Source: Pontiellaceae bacterium B12227 (GTDB taxonomy: Bacteria > Verrucomicrobiota > Kiritimatiellia > Kiritimatiellales > Pontiellaceae). Taken from it: a stretch of 64,000 nucleotides of DNA. The notes beneath the pieces were generated by a model, which had not been told where the DNA came from, ran no database searches, and saw nothing but the letters and a program-made list of their open reading frames with translations. Shown here one piece after another: positions 56,290 through 64,000 of the stretch (position 1 is the stretch's first letter; each line of letters starts with the position of its first letter). The stretch spans positions 1 through 64,000 of the forward strand of contig JAROAZ010000003.1 of assembly GCA_029432775.1 (NCBI GenBank), written 5' to 3'. The position numbers and the translations under genes were made by a program.

Positions 56290-58113
56290 ATGCTGAAATC
56301 CGCTCTTGTTGCTCTCCTTTTCACGGCCGCGTCCTTAGGAGCGGCTTTCGCAGAATCCACCGAGACTCATCAGGGCACTGCCCAGTCGGAAATCCACGCT
56401 GCGGCTGAAGCCGAAGTCCCGCATCACCATGGAGAAATCAGTGACGGGCATGAGCAGCACGAGGCAACTCATGCTGACGAGCACGTCGAAGAGCATGAGG
56501 CGCATAGTATTACGCATCTTATGATGCATCTCATCCTCCAGTTGGCGGTCATTATTGTGGCTGCCAAAATCGGCGGCTACATCTTTCAGAAGTTTCTTAA
56601 AATGCCGTCGGTTCTGGGTGAATTGGCATCCGGCATGGTCATCGGACCGTATGCGCTGGGTAAACTCATTGATATTCCGACGCTGGGCCTCCTGTTCCCA
56701 TTGAACACCGTGCACGATTTCGCAGCCTCGCCCCAGTTGTATGGTATTGCCACGCTGGCCTCCATCATTCTGCTGTTCCTCGCGGGCCTTGAAACCGATC
56801 TTGCAGCTTTCATTCGCTACTCCGTCGTCGGCTCCTTTGTCGGCCTCGGCGGGCTGGTGGCTGCCTTTGTGATCGGCGATCTGGTGGCCGTCATGTGGCC
56901 GGGCAACGGCATTGATTCCTTCATGGATCCGGCGGCTTTGTTCCTCGGTGTGATTTCTGTGGCTACTTCGGTGGGGATTACCGCCCGAATATTGGCGGAG
57001 AAACGGAAAATGGCTTCGCCCGAGGGCGTTACCATTCTGGCCGGTGCGGTTTTTGATGATGTGTTCGGCATCATTACTCTCGCCATCGTCATGGGCATGG
57101 CGAAAGTCAGCGCCGGTGAAGGCGTGGCCTGGGGCCCGATTTGCATGATCGCCCTGAAAGCCATTGGTTTCTTCGTGGTCGTTACGGCTCTCGGCCTGAT
57201 CTTTTCCCGTAAAATCACCGCACTGATCAAACGCTTTAAGTCCAAAGATATGATTGTTGCCGTCTGCTTCGGTCTGGCGCTGTTGCTGGCGAGTCTGGCG
57301 GAGATGGCCGGCCTGGCCATGATTATCGGGGCTTACATTATGGGGCTGGCGCTTTCCCGCACCGACCTGGCTCATGAAATTGAGCACCATCTAGAAGGGG
57401 TCTATAATATTCTGGTGCCCATCTTTTTCTGCGTTATGGGCATGATGGTTGACTTCATTGCAATGAAGCCGGTGCTGGCTTTCGGTGCCGTTTACTCGAT
57501 TCTTGCGGTCTTTTCCAAAGTGGTCGGATGCGGCGTTCCCGCATTCATGATGAAGTTTAATCTGCGCGGTTCGCTTCGTATCGGACTCGGCATGCTGCCG
57601 CGCGGTGAAGTGGCGCTGATCGTGGCGGGCATCGGCCTGGCAGGCGGAGTCATCGGCCCGGAAATGTTCGGCGTGGCCATTATGATGACGGTGATTACCA
57701 CCATGCTGGCTCCGCCGCTGCTGGTGAAATCTTTTGAAGGCGGTTCCGGGCTTCGAACCGAAATGGCCGGCGGCGAAGAAGACATTGAGGTGATTGAGCT
57801 GGAGTTCCCATCGTACGATATTACTGAATTCCTGCTCAACCGGTTTGTGCGCGCACTGCAGGCCGAAGAATTCTTTGTTCACCATCTTCATACCGAACAG
57901 CCGACTTACCGGGTGCTGAAAGACGACATCGCCTTCACGTTGGTTGAAGAGGACAATAAGCTGATTATTAACGTACCGCACGCCAACCAGCATGTGGCCC
58001 GGATGATCCTGCTCGAAGAGCTGCTCTCGCTTACTGATCTGCTCGAATCCACCAAGCAGATGAAGGATGTTGACAAGATGGGCACCGATCTCATGCAGGG
58101 CATGTTCGCCTAG
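56290..58113 (+). CDS. CPA2-family cation/proton antiporter with His-rich N-terminus
   Basis: A 607-residue membrane antiporter. A signal-like start (LKSALVALLFTAASLGAAFA) is followed by a roughly 55-residue stretch with about a dozen His and many Glu (about 23-78), then the antiporter core with 11-13 helices (PSVLGELASGMVIGP, LFLAGLETDL, ISVATSVGITARIL, GAVFDDVFGIITLAIV with the key Asp pair). The C-terminal 100 residues are cytoplasmic. The His-rich part would lie outside and could bind metal or sense pH. Confidence 0.9.
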   Translation: MLKSALVALLFTAASLGAAFAESTETHQGTAQSEIHAAAEAEVPHHHGEISDGHEQHEATHADEHVEEHEAHSITHLMMHLILQLAVIIVAAKIGGYIFQKFLKMPSVLGELASGMVIGPYALGKLIDIPTLGLLFPLNTVHDFAASPQLYGIATLASIILLFLAGLETDLAAFIRYSVVGSFVGLGGLVAAFVIGDLVAVMWPGNGIDSFMDPAALFLGVISVATSVGITARILAEKRKMASPEGVTILAGAVFDDVFGIITLAIVMGMAKVSAGEGVAWGPICMIALKAIGFFVVVTALGLIFSRKITALIKRFKSKDMIVAVCFGLALLLASLAEMAGLAMIIGAYIMGLALSRTDLAHEIEHHLEGVYNILVPIFFCVMGMMVDFIAMKPVLAFGAVYSILAVFSKVVGCGVPAFMMKFNLRGSLRIGLGMLPRGEVALIVAGIGLAGGVIGPEMFGVAIMMTVITTMLAPPLLVKSFEGGSGLRTEMAGGEEDIEVIELEFPSYDITEFLLNRFVRALQAEEFFVHHLHTEQPTYRVLKDDIAFTLVEEDNKLIINVPHANQHVARMILLEELLSLTDLLESTKQMKDVDKMGTDLMQGMFA

Positions 58114-58123
58114 GACACTCCGC

Positions 58124-61100
58124 TTATTGACCTGCTTCTGCCAGAAGTTCCTCGATCTTATCCGCGTTGCAGGCTTCAGCATCGAGGTTGTTCCAGCGGG
58201 GCGAAGAGAATCCTTTTGCAGATGCTTTGTAATAGACTTTCAGGCCTTTCGGGCACTTTTTAAATGCATTTTGGTGCACCTCCGGGGCATCGCCCAGAAA
58301 CAGGACCCATTGGAGATTTTTGCAATCCAGGAATGTAAAGTAATCGAGGTAGTCGATCTTCGGGGGAATCACGAGCGAAGTTAGACCCTGTGCACGAATA
58401 AAGGCACCGTCTTCTAATTTTTCCAACGTCATCGGCAGGTGTATTTCTTTGAGTTCACTGCATGAATCAAAAGGCCATTTGCCGATGGTGGTCACGGAGT
58501 CCGGAACATGGAGGACTCCCGGCTTACTGTTGAGACACGCGACGAGGGTGGTCATGTCTTTGGAATAGATCACCTGATCCATCGCGCAATAGTGTGGGTT
58601 ATTAGTATCTACGGAGATTTCCGTCAGGTTAAGGCAACCCCGAAAGGCGATGAACGCCAGCGTGCTGACCTTGCGGGGGAGGTGGATCTGACGAAGGCCG
58701 GTCTGTGAGAAACTTCGCGTTGCAATGGTTTCCAGATGTTCCGGAAGTTTCACCTCGGTTAGCTTGCTGCATCGGAAAAAGGCTGCGCTTTCGATCGTTT
58801 TCAAGGTGTCGGGGAAGTGGATGTGCGTCAGGTTTGTATTCAGGCTGAAGGCATTGTTGCCAATCGCATCGACCCCTTCCGGAATGGTATATTCCCCACC
58901 TCGTTTTCCGGGGAAGCTGATCAACCGGGTTTGATCTTTGTTGAACAGCACCCCGTCGGCCGACATCAGTGCAGGATTGTGTTCATCCACGCTAAAGCCC
59001 GTCAGGCGGGGGAGGTTATTAAAGGTAAAGGGCCCGATCTTCGTGACAGTTTCCGGAATGGTGATGGAAGCTGCATGGCACCGTTGAAATGCTGAGTGGC
59101 CCAGTTCAGTCACGCTTTCGGGAATACTATACTCGCCCGGGCAGCGGAGGGGGGCCTGAATGAGTTTGGTTTTATCTTTATTGAACAGAATACCGTCTTC
59201 ACTGGAAAAAAAGGCATTACACGGATCTACCCCGATGGATTGCAGGTTGGTGCAGGATGCAAAGTTGAACATGCCGATGGTGGTAATGGAGGCCGGTATG
59301 GAGATGCGGGTGACGTCGGGATTGTAATAGAAGGCTTTGTCGGCGATCGCGGTAACGGGCTTCCCATCGATTTCAGAAGGAAGAACGACTTCACCTTTCA
59401 GTTTTCCCCGCAACCAGCCGGAAAGCGTTATGCTGTTCTGCAGCTTCCGGTACTTATAATACTCATTTTGGTATTCAGGATGATTCACCTGTGTTTTTGA
59501 CGGGGAGGGGAGCTGCGGGGTGAAGACCATTTCAACCCCTTTAAATATTCTGGTTTCAGGGTCGAAGTGCAAAGAACCTTTACTGGCATTGAACCACGCC
59601 TGGTACTCAGCATCTAAGCCGTTAAGGCCGGTGTGCTTTCTGATGCTCTCACGCAGCGTTCTCTTGTGGTAGTGCGTTTCGACTTTATCCGGATCGTTCA
59701 GATCATTGATCGCGCTTTCCAGCGCACTTTCAATGCCGTAGCCGAGTGCAATGGCCGACATATTGATCCGCCGGTATTCATGATCATGCCGGGCCTTTTT
59801 CCAGGCTTTGGAAACGGCTTCGTCGAGCTCGATACCGGGAAGGTCTTTAATATGTCCATAGGTCGTTGACGGATTTTCTCCGCGGGCCAGAAAGCGGACC
59901 AGTGCCGGGTACGTGGCCGGATCATTCAGCATGGCCACGGCTTTAATCCAGTCGCCGGGCAGATAGTCCTCGCGTTCCAGTCCTTTCATAAGAATCGGCC
60001 GGGCATCTTCCTGCCACTGGAACTTTACTACCATTTCCGAGAGGGAGGTCATGCGGGGCAGTTTGGAGAGGATCAGTTCTTTGTCTTCATCCCGTGTCAG
60101 GTTTTTCACGGCCTCCCGGGTGTAGTAGCTGTTCCCTTGTGAATGGCGAAGCAGTAGATCGAGATGTTCATGGCCGACATCGGTCAGCATGGCAATCTGC
60201 GGATCTTTCCGGCCAAAGCTGGACTGCGTGGCGGAGATGGCATTGATTTTCAGAATGTAGGTTCTGACTTCATCGCGCGTCGGCTGATCCAGCGGCTCAA
60301 TTTCCGCCAGCTTTTCAATATTATCTTCGGCCGAGGTGCCTTGCACCATGCTAACGCCCGGAGAGGCATCCGGCAGGCGATAGTTTTCTTCCATCACCTG
60401 CACATGGGTCTCTCCAAGCCACTCGGTTTGAACAATCAGCAATTCGGCATCGGCCAGCCACGCTTCATCGATGGTGCTTGCGGCTTTCTCGGTGGAAGTG
60501 AACTGTAGCGACTGGTTGAGAAGTGAAACGGCTGCATGACCTCTAATCGATGTGTTGCGATTGTTAAAATCGTTTTCAGCAGCAAACGCTTCCTCGGTTT
60601 TCGGGTTAATTAACAGATAGATGAAACGCGGCTGCAGGGCCGGGGCCCGGTTTTTGTGAAGCATCGGGTTGGTGTATTGTTCCCGCAGTATCACCGTACA
60701 CCCCTCGGTTTGTTTCAGAATGGAGGCCACGGTGATGCGAGATCGGTCCTTCGCATATACGGCTCCCGATTCCAGAGGCAGGCGGCCGGCTTCGCGGTAG
60801 CGGAAAATCTGGAGCTCAACATCCGCCAGGTAGTGGCCTTCCCGGTTTTGGATGGTGTTGTAATCATCGGAGGTGAGTTTCAGCAGGGTATTGCTGATGT
60901 TGGACCGAGTCCTTGGTTCAACCAGGACGGCGGGATCGATAAGCGATTGCAACACGTACATGTTGAGAAACTGCGATTGCTGAAGGTTGTTTTGCGCTTC
61001 GGCCTCGCCATACGTCTGACCATCCACCTCGAAGTTTGCATCGATTTTACCGGGACGGGCAAAGGCATGTTCCGGCAGGCCGTAGTATTCATAGTCGGAG

Positions 61101-61972
61101 GCAATTTCCTTTTTTTTGATGTCCGTTTTTTTACTGGAATAGGAGTCGTGCACAAATGCGTGTTTGCTTGGGTCTATTCCGGCCTGAATCCGCTCGGCCT
61201 GACCCGACGTCAAGGTTCCGGTCGGAGCCTGGAAAATGCTCCAGGGAAGGCTCAGGCTAATCCAGAGAGTCAGAATGTATTCGAAGATGAGCAGGGTGTA
61301 TGCGCGTAGTGTGCGGCGACTGCGGAACTGGTAAATCACCAGAGCGGAGAGAATCAGCAGGCCCGCAAGATTGCTTAAAAGAGTACGGGTATCGGCGATT
61401 TCAGCACCGCTTGCCTGGACCGGATTAACCTGTTGTATCACGCTTAAGATCACGATGATCACAATGGATATGATGAGATATGCGCCGCCCAGCAGCGCAT
61501 AGCTGCCGAAATTACGGGTCATACAGGAAAGGGCCATCAGCAAGGAGAGTGTGGCGCTGTAGCTGATGAGGTCGCCCAGCAGATACGGGAGCAGATAGGC
61601 CGCGGGCACTCCATTGACCACCAACGTCAGCGCGTTACAAAGCACGGGCACTAATACAAAGAAAACGCCTGCAAAAAGGGCCTTGGCCTTCAGCGCATCG
61701 GTGCGCTTAATCGGCCGTGTCAGCCAGAAGGCTGTGGTTCCTGCCGTCGGATCTTCGTGCATGAGAAACGGGACAATGAGTGCCATCATGATGAACTGTA
61801 ATAGCTGCACCATCATGATCACGAGTTCGAGTATGGCCCGCAATGCAAAGTTGCCGGCCGCCGGGGTGATGACAATGGCGGCCGAGGCCATCAGTGTGAC
61901 CAGTAGCCAGAACCCGAGAAAAATACGGAGCCGGAGGATATCTTTTTTCAGGATATGGGTGATCATCTTCAT
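58124..61972 (-). CDS. ABC-2-type membrane protein fused to BspA-like leucine-rich repeats
   Basis: A 1282-residue fusion. The N-terminal 240 residues are an ABC-2 permease-type region with six helices (LVIMMVQLLQFIMMALIVPFLMHEDP...TTAFWLTRPIKRTDALKAKAL). A large soluble middle part (about 250-850) is shared with the neighbouring gene. From about 855 to 1255 there are LRR_5/BspA-type repeats (SIPASITTIGMFNFASCTNL, TIPETVTKIGPFTFNNLPRL, HFPDTLKTIESAAFFRCSKL). The start overlaps the upstream gene's stop (ATGA). The ATPase partner is not in the window. The substrate is unknown. Confidence 0.8.
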   Translation of the reverse strand: MKMITHILKKDILRLRIFLGFWLLVTLMASAAIVITPAAGNFALRAILELVIMMVQLLQFIMMALIVPFLMHEDPTAGTTAFWLTRPIKRTDALKAKALFAGVFFVLVPVLCNALTLVVNGVPAAYLLPYLLGDLISYSATLSLLMALSCMTRNFGSYALLGGAYLIISIVIIVILSVIQQVNPVQASGAEIADTRTLLSNLAGLLILSALVIYQFRSRRTLRAYTLLIFEYILTLWISLSLPWSIFQAPTGTLTSGQAERIQAGIDPSKHAFVHDSYSSKKTDIKKKEIASDYEYYGLPEHAFARPGKIDANFEVDGQTYGEAEAQNNLQQSQFLNMYVLQSLIDPAVLVEPRTRSNISNTLLKLTSDDYNTIQNREGHYLADVELQIFRYREAGRLPLESGAVYAKDRSRITVASILKQTEGCTVILREQYTNPMLHKNRAPALQPRFIYLLINPKTEEAFAAENDFNNRNTSIRGHAAVSLLNQSLQFTSTEKAASTIDEAWLADAELLIVQTEWLGETHVQVMEENYRLPDASPGVSMVQGTSAEDNIEKLAEIEPLDQPTRDEVRTYILKINAISATQSSFGRKDPQIAMLTDVGHEHLDLLLRHSQGNSYYTREAVKNLTRDEDKELILSKLPRMTSLSEMVVKFQWQEDARPILMKGLEREDYLPGDWIKAVAMLNDPATYPALVRFLARGENPSTTYGHIKDLPGIELDEAVSKAWKKARHDHEYRRINMSAIALGYGIESALESAINDLNDPDKVETHYHKRTLRESIRKHTGLNGLDAEYQAWFNASKGSLHFDPETRIFKGVEMVFTPQLPSPSKTQVNHPEYQNEYYKYRKLQNSITLSGWLRGKLKGEVVLPSEIDGKPVTAIADKAFYYNPDVTRISIPASITTIGMFNFASCTNLQSIGVDPCNAFFSSEDGILFNKDKTKLIQAPLRCPGEYSIPESVTELGHSAFQRCHAASITIPETVTKIGPFTFNNLPRLTGFSVDEHNPALMSADGVLFNKDQTRLISFPGKRGGEYTIPEGVDAIGNNAFSLNTNLTHIHFPDTLKTIESAAFFRCSKLTEVKLPEHLETIATRSFSQTGLRQIHLPRKVSTLAFIAFRGCLNLTEISVDTNNPHYCAMDQVIYSKDMTTLVACLNSKPGVLHVPDSVTTIGKWPFDSCSELKEIHLPMTLEKLEDGAFIRAQGLTSLVIPPKIDYLDYFTFLDCKNLQWVLFLGDAPEVHQNAFKKCPKGLKVYYKASAKGFSSPRWNNLDAEACNADKIEELLAEAGQ

Positions 61973-64000
61973 CGGCTGCCCTCCGGAAGGTAGCGCTGGC
62001 TTGCCGGATCAAAGCGAAGCGTGTCCGCATTGGCCGCACACCAGGCGCGAAGTTCTGCATCGGTTCCGGTTTGGCCGGTATGTTTCTGCACCGCAGCGAT
62101 CACGCTGTCCTTATTGCAGTCGCAGAGTTCATGCTTCGGATCGCCGTAAAAGCGGATCACTTCAATCGAGCCGTGCTCCAGCATGATCGGCATCATGAGA
62201 CCATAGTCATGCTTGGAATCTTTTTTTGCCGCTTTCCAGGCTTTGGAAACGGCGCGGTCGATATCAAATCCCGGCAGATTCCGAATGGCCGCATAGGTTT
62301 CATCTTTGCGTCGGCCTTCCACGAAATATTTCGTCAGGGCCGGATAGCTTCCCGGCTCTTCCAGCGCAGCAACGGCTTCAATCCATTGCGCCGGGAGGTC
62401 ATCGCGTTCGTTGAGCCCTTCAATCAGTGTCTCCCGTGCATCATCCAGCCAACCAAACTGGATCACGGTTTTCGCCAGAAATCCGCACCGATTCAGGTTT
62501 TTAAGAATCAGCTCTTTATCCGAGGGCTTTGCCAGCTTTTCAATGGCGGGAAGACTGTTGGCCGGATTGTAGTGTGCCGTGTTTACCAGAATATCAAGGT
62601 GCTCATGCCCGACCTCCGTGAGCATTTCCACGGCAGTTTCATCCGCCTGCTCTTTGTCACTAAAGGCCGCGTGCACTTTCAGGGCATAGGTTTTAATCTG
62701 ATTGCGGGTCGAGCCGGGGGGAAGGGTGATCGCGGTGTGGTCGACGGTGGTTGATTTCTTTTCATCGTTGCTCTTGTTATAGAACGATCCCCCCGAGGCA
62801 CTGAACGTAAAGTCTTCGGCGGTCAGTTCGGTCGTGGTTTTGCCGAGCCAGCGCACCTGCAGAATCATCAGCTCCGCGGCATCCAGCCACTCGTCGTCAA
62901 TCGGATGCAGGTAGGCATTGCCCGACTTCGATTCAAACTGCAGCGTCTTCTGCTGTGCTTCGAGCATCTGCTGGGAATTGAAGACATCAATATTGAAGTC
63001 GTAGTCATATTCTTTGAGGAAGGCTTCGTTCTTTTCCCGGTTAATGAGCACGAAGATAAACTCCTGGCCTTTGTCGGGGGTGCGCTGCTTGTTGGAGAGC
63101 AGGGTGAAATGCTGTTCGCGGAGAATGACATTACAACCACTGGAGTTTCGCAGTACGGAATCAATAATAAAACTCGACCCTTCGGAATGGTGCCGCGCGC
63201 CGGTTTTGAGCGGTATCGAAGCAACGGGATGATATTGGAAGATATCAAACTCAATGGCTGCTTCATAAAGGCCGGGCTCATCGGTGAGGGCCAGAAAATC
63301 CTCATAGGGCACTTCAAGCAGGGTGGTGTCGTCGTTAAAGTAGTGGTTATTCTGCACCAGTTCCAACGGTTGGATGGTATCGGCCACCACCGTGGGGTTC
63401 TGTTCGAAGGTGCGGAAATCGAAATAGTTGCTGCCATACGAATGGCTGCGAATCTTCTTTCCGAGAGCTTCGAAAGTCGAGTCGACTTTTCGGGCCTTGG
63501 CATAACTGTTTTCGGGCAGTTCCCGGAACTTCAGCTCCCCCTTGACTTCCTTGTTGGCTGCGGTATTCGCATTGCGGTTGAATGCATCGGCAATCCGGAT
63601 CGACCGTTCCGCATTCAGCTCCGCTTCCACGTTTGTGAGCGCTTCTATGCTCATAAGGTTGGCCGGTTCGCGAAAGATTTTTACCGGGCAATAGGTTGCA
63701 ATCGCAAACGTAATGGCAATCTGAATACCCAGCATCACAAAGCCGCGGGAGGTCTTGCGGGTGCGGTATTGCATGAAAATAATCAGTGCACTGATGATTA
63801 CGGTGGTGAGCGTGGAAAGCAGGTGTCGCGAATCCAGCAGGGTGGCCGGATCGGGCGCTTCGGTGATTTGTGAATAGAGCTTCACCCCGTAGGCAATCAC
63901 AGTGAGCACAAGCGATGATACTAAATAGACCGCCAGCACCAAGGCATAGAATCCGAAGTTACGTGTCAGCACGGCGGCTGCCATCAGCGGGAGGATCAGC
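61969..64000 (-). CDS. ABC-2-type membrane protein paralogue (5' end beyond window)
   Basis: At least 676 residues; the start lies beyond the window edge. It aligns with the preceding protein in the last permease helices (AVLTRNFGFYALVLAVYLVSSLVL; STLTTVIISALIIFMQYRTRK) and in the middle part (VGHEHLDILV, IEGLNERDDLPAQWIEAVAAL, FDIDRAVSKAWKAAKKDS). It lacks the leucine-rich repeats. The pair arose by duplication and is co-transcribed. Confidence 0.8.
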   Translation of the reverse strand, partial: LILPLMAAAVLTRNFGFYALVLAVYLVSSLVLTVIAYGVKLYSQITEAPDPATLLDSRHLLSTLTTVIISALIIFMQYRTRKTSRGFVMLGIQIAITFAIATYCPVKIFREPANLMSIEALTNVEAELNAERSIRIADAFNRNANTAANKEVKGELKFRELPENSYAKARKVDSTFEALGKKIRSHSYGSNYFDFRTFEQNPTVVADTIQPLELVQNNHYFNDDTTLLEVPYEDFLALTDEPGLYEAAIEFDIFQYHPVASIPLKTGARHHSEGSSFIIDSVLRNSSGCNVILREQHFTLLSNKQRTPDKGQEFIFVLINREKNEAFLKEYDYDFNIDVFNSQQMLEAQQKTLQFESKSGNAYLHPIDDEWLDAAELMILQVRWLGKTTTELTAEDFTFSASGGSFYNKSNDEKKSTTVDHTAITLPPGSTRNQIKTYALKVHAAFSDKEQADETAVEMLTEVGHEHLDILVNTAHYNPANSLPAIEKLAKPSDKELILKNLNRCGFLAKTVIQFGWLDDARETLIEGLNERDDLPAQWIEAVAALEEPGSYPALTKYFVEGRRKDETYAAIRNLPGFDIDRAVSKAWKAAKKDSKHDYGLMMPIMLEHGSIEVIRFYGDPKHELCDCNKDSVIAAVQKHTGQTGTDAELRAWCAANADTLRFDPASQRYLPEGSR

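Overview
The window looks like chromosomal DNA of a Gram-negative bacterium of the PVC group, most likely a marine or sediment Kiritimatiellota (Pontiella-like). This is an inference from the combination of a secreted sulfatase, a TonB/ExbB/TtpC-type energised uptake cluster, large secreted proteins ending in a Dx[D/F]DGxxNLxEY calcium-type motif, a full Mrp Na+/H+ antiporter, and many short intergenic palindromes. No rRNA, tRNA, CRISPR array, transposase or integrase gene was recognised.

Layout. 0.2-9.2 kb: sulfatase (minus), then Hsp33, SfsA, a large secreted metallopeptidase-like protein, a CoA-binding protein, a DUF985 cupin, a ferritin-like protein and a gamma carbonic anhydrase. 9.4-14.6 kb: gyrB-gyrA. 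14.7-16.0 kb: DUF2442, rhodanese and MauE/DoxX proteins with overlapping ends. 16.3-28.7 kb: a nine-gene TonB system (secreted beta-helix-like protein, secreted helical-repeat protein, TonB-dependent receptor, DUF3450, long ExbB/TtpC, ExbB, ExbD, TonB, TPR protein), then an orphan OmpR-type regulator and a short NAD+-dependent DNA ligase of LigB type.

30.19-36.23 kb: a roughly 6 kb accessory island between two copies of the 3' end of the pyrophosphatase gene ppa: the intact gene on the right and a 45-bp orphan 3' end on the left that differs only at synonymous third positions. All five island genes are on the minus strand, in two tightly coupled units: a DUF3696-type AAA ATPase + unknown (possibly PLD-like) protein + Sel1-repeat protein, and a CARF-type 'CRISPR ring nuclease' (NE0113 family) with a C-terminal winged-helix-like region + a self-inhibited Fic AMPylase. 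No cas genes or array lie nearby. This island is the best candidate in the window for an undescribed defence or signalling system.

36.2-49.4 kb: ppa, murA (Asp instead of the catalytic Cys), two tandem TPM-domain proteins, a nucleotidyltransferase-like protein, LemA, the complete F-type ATP synthase operon, a small lipoprotein and an HU protein. 49.8-58.1 kb: Mrp antiporter genes A-G, a PTS IIA-like protein and a CPA2 antiporter with a His-rich N-terminus. 58.1-64.0 kb (minus): two tandem paralogous ABC-2-type membrane proteins, one fused to BspA-like leucine-rich repeats; the second runs off the window end.

Two kinds of non-coding structure run through the window. One is a 15-bp palindrome TTCCAANSNTTGGAA, with 15 exact copies where chance predicts far fewer than one, both between and inside genes. 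The other is a set of 60-120-bp imperfect hairpins built from repeated short words, in gene spacers and even inside the exb, atp and mrp operons.
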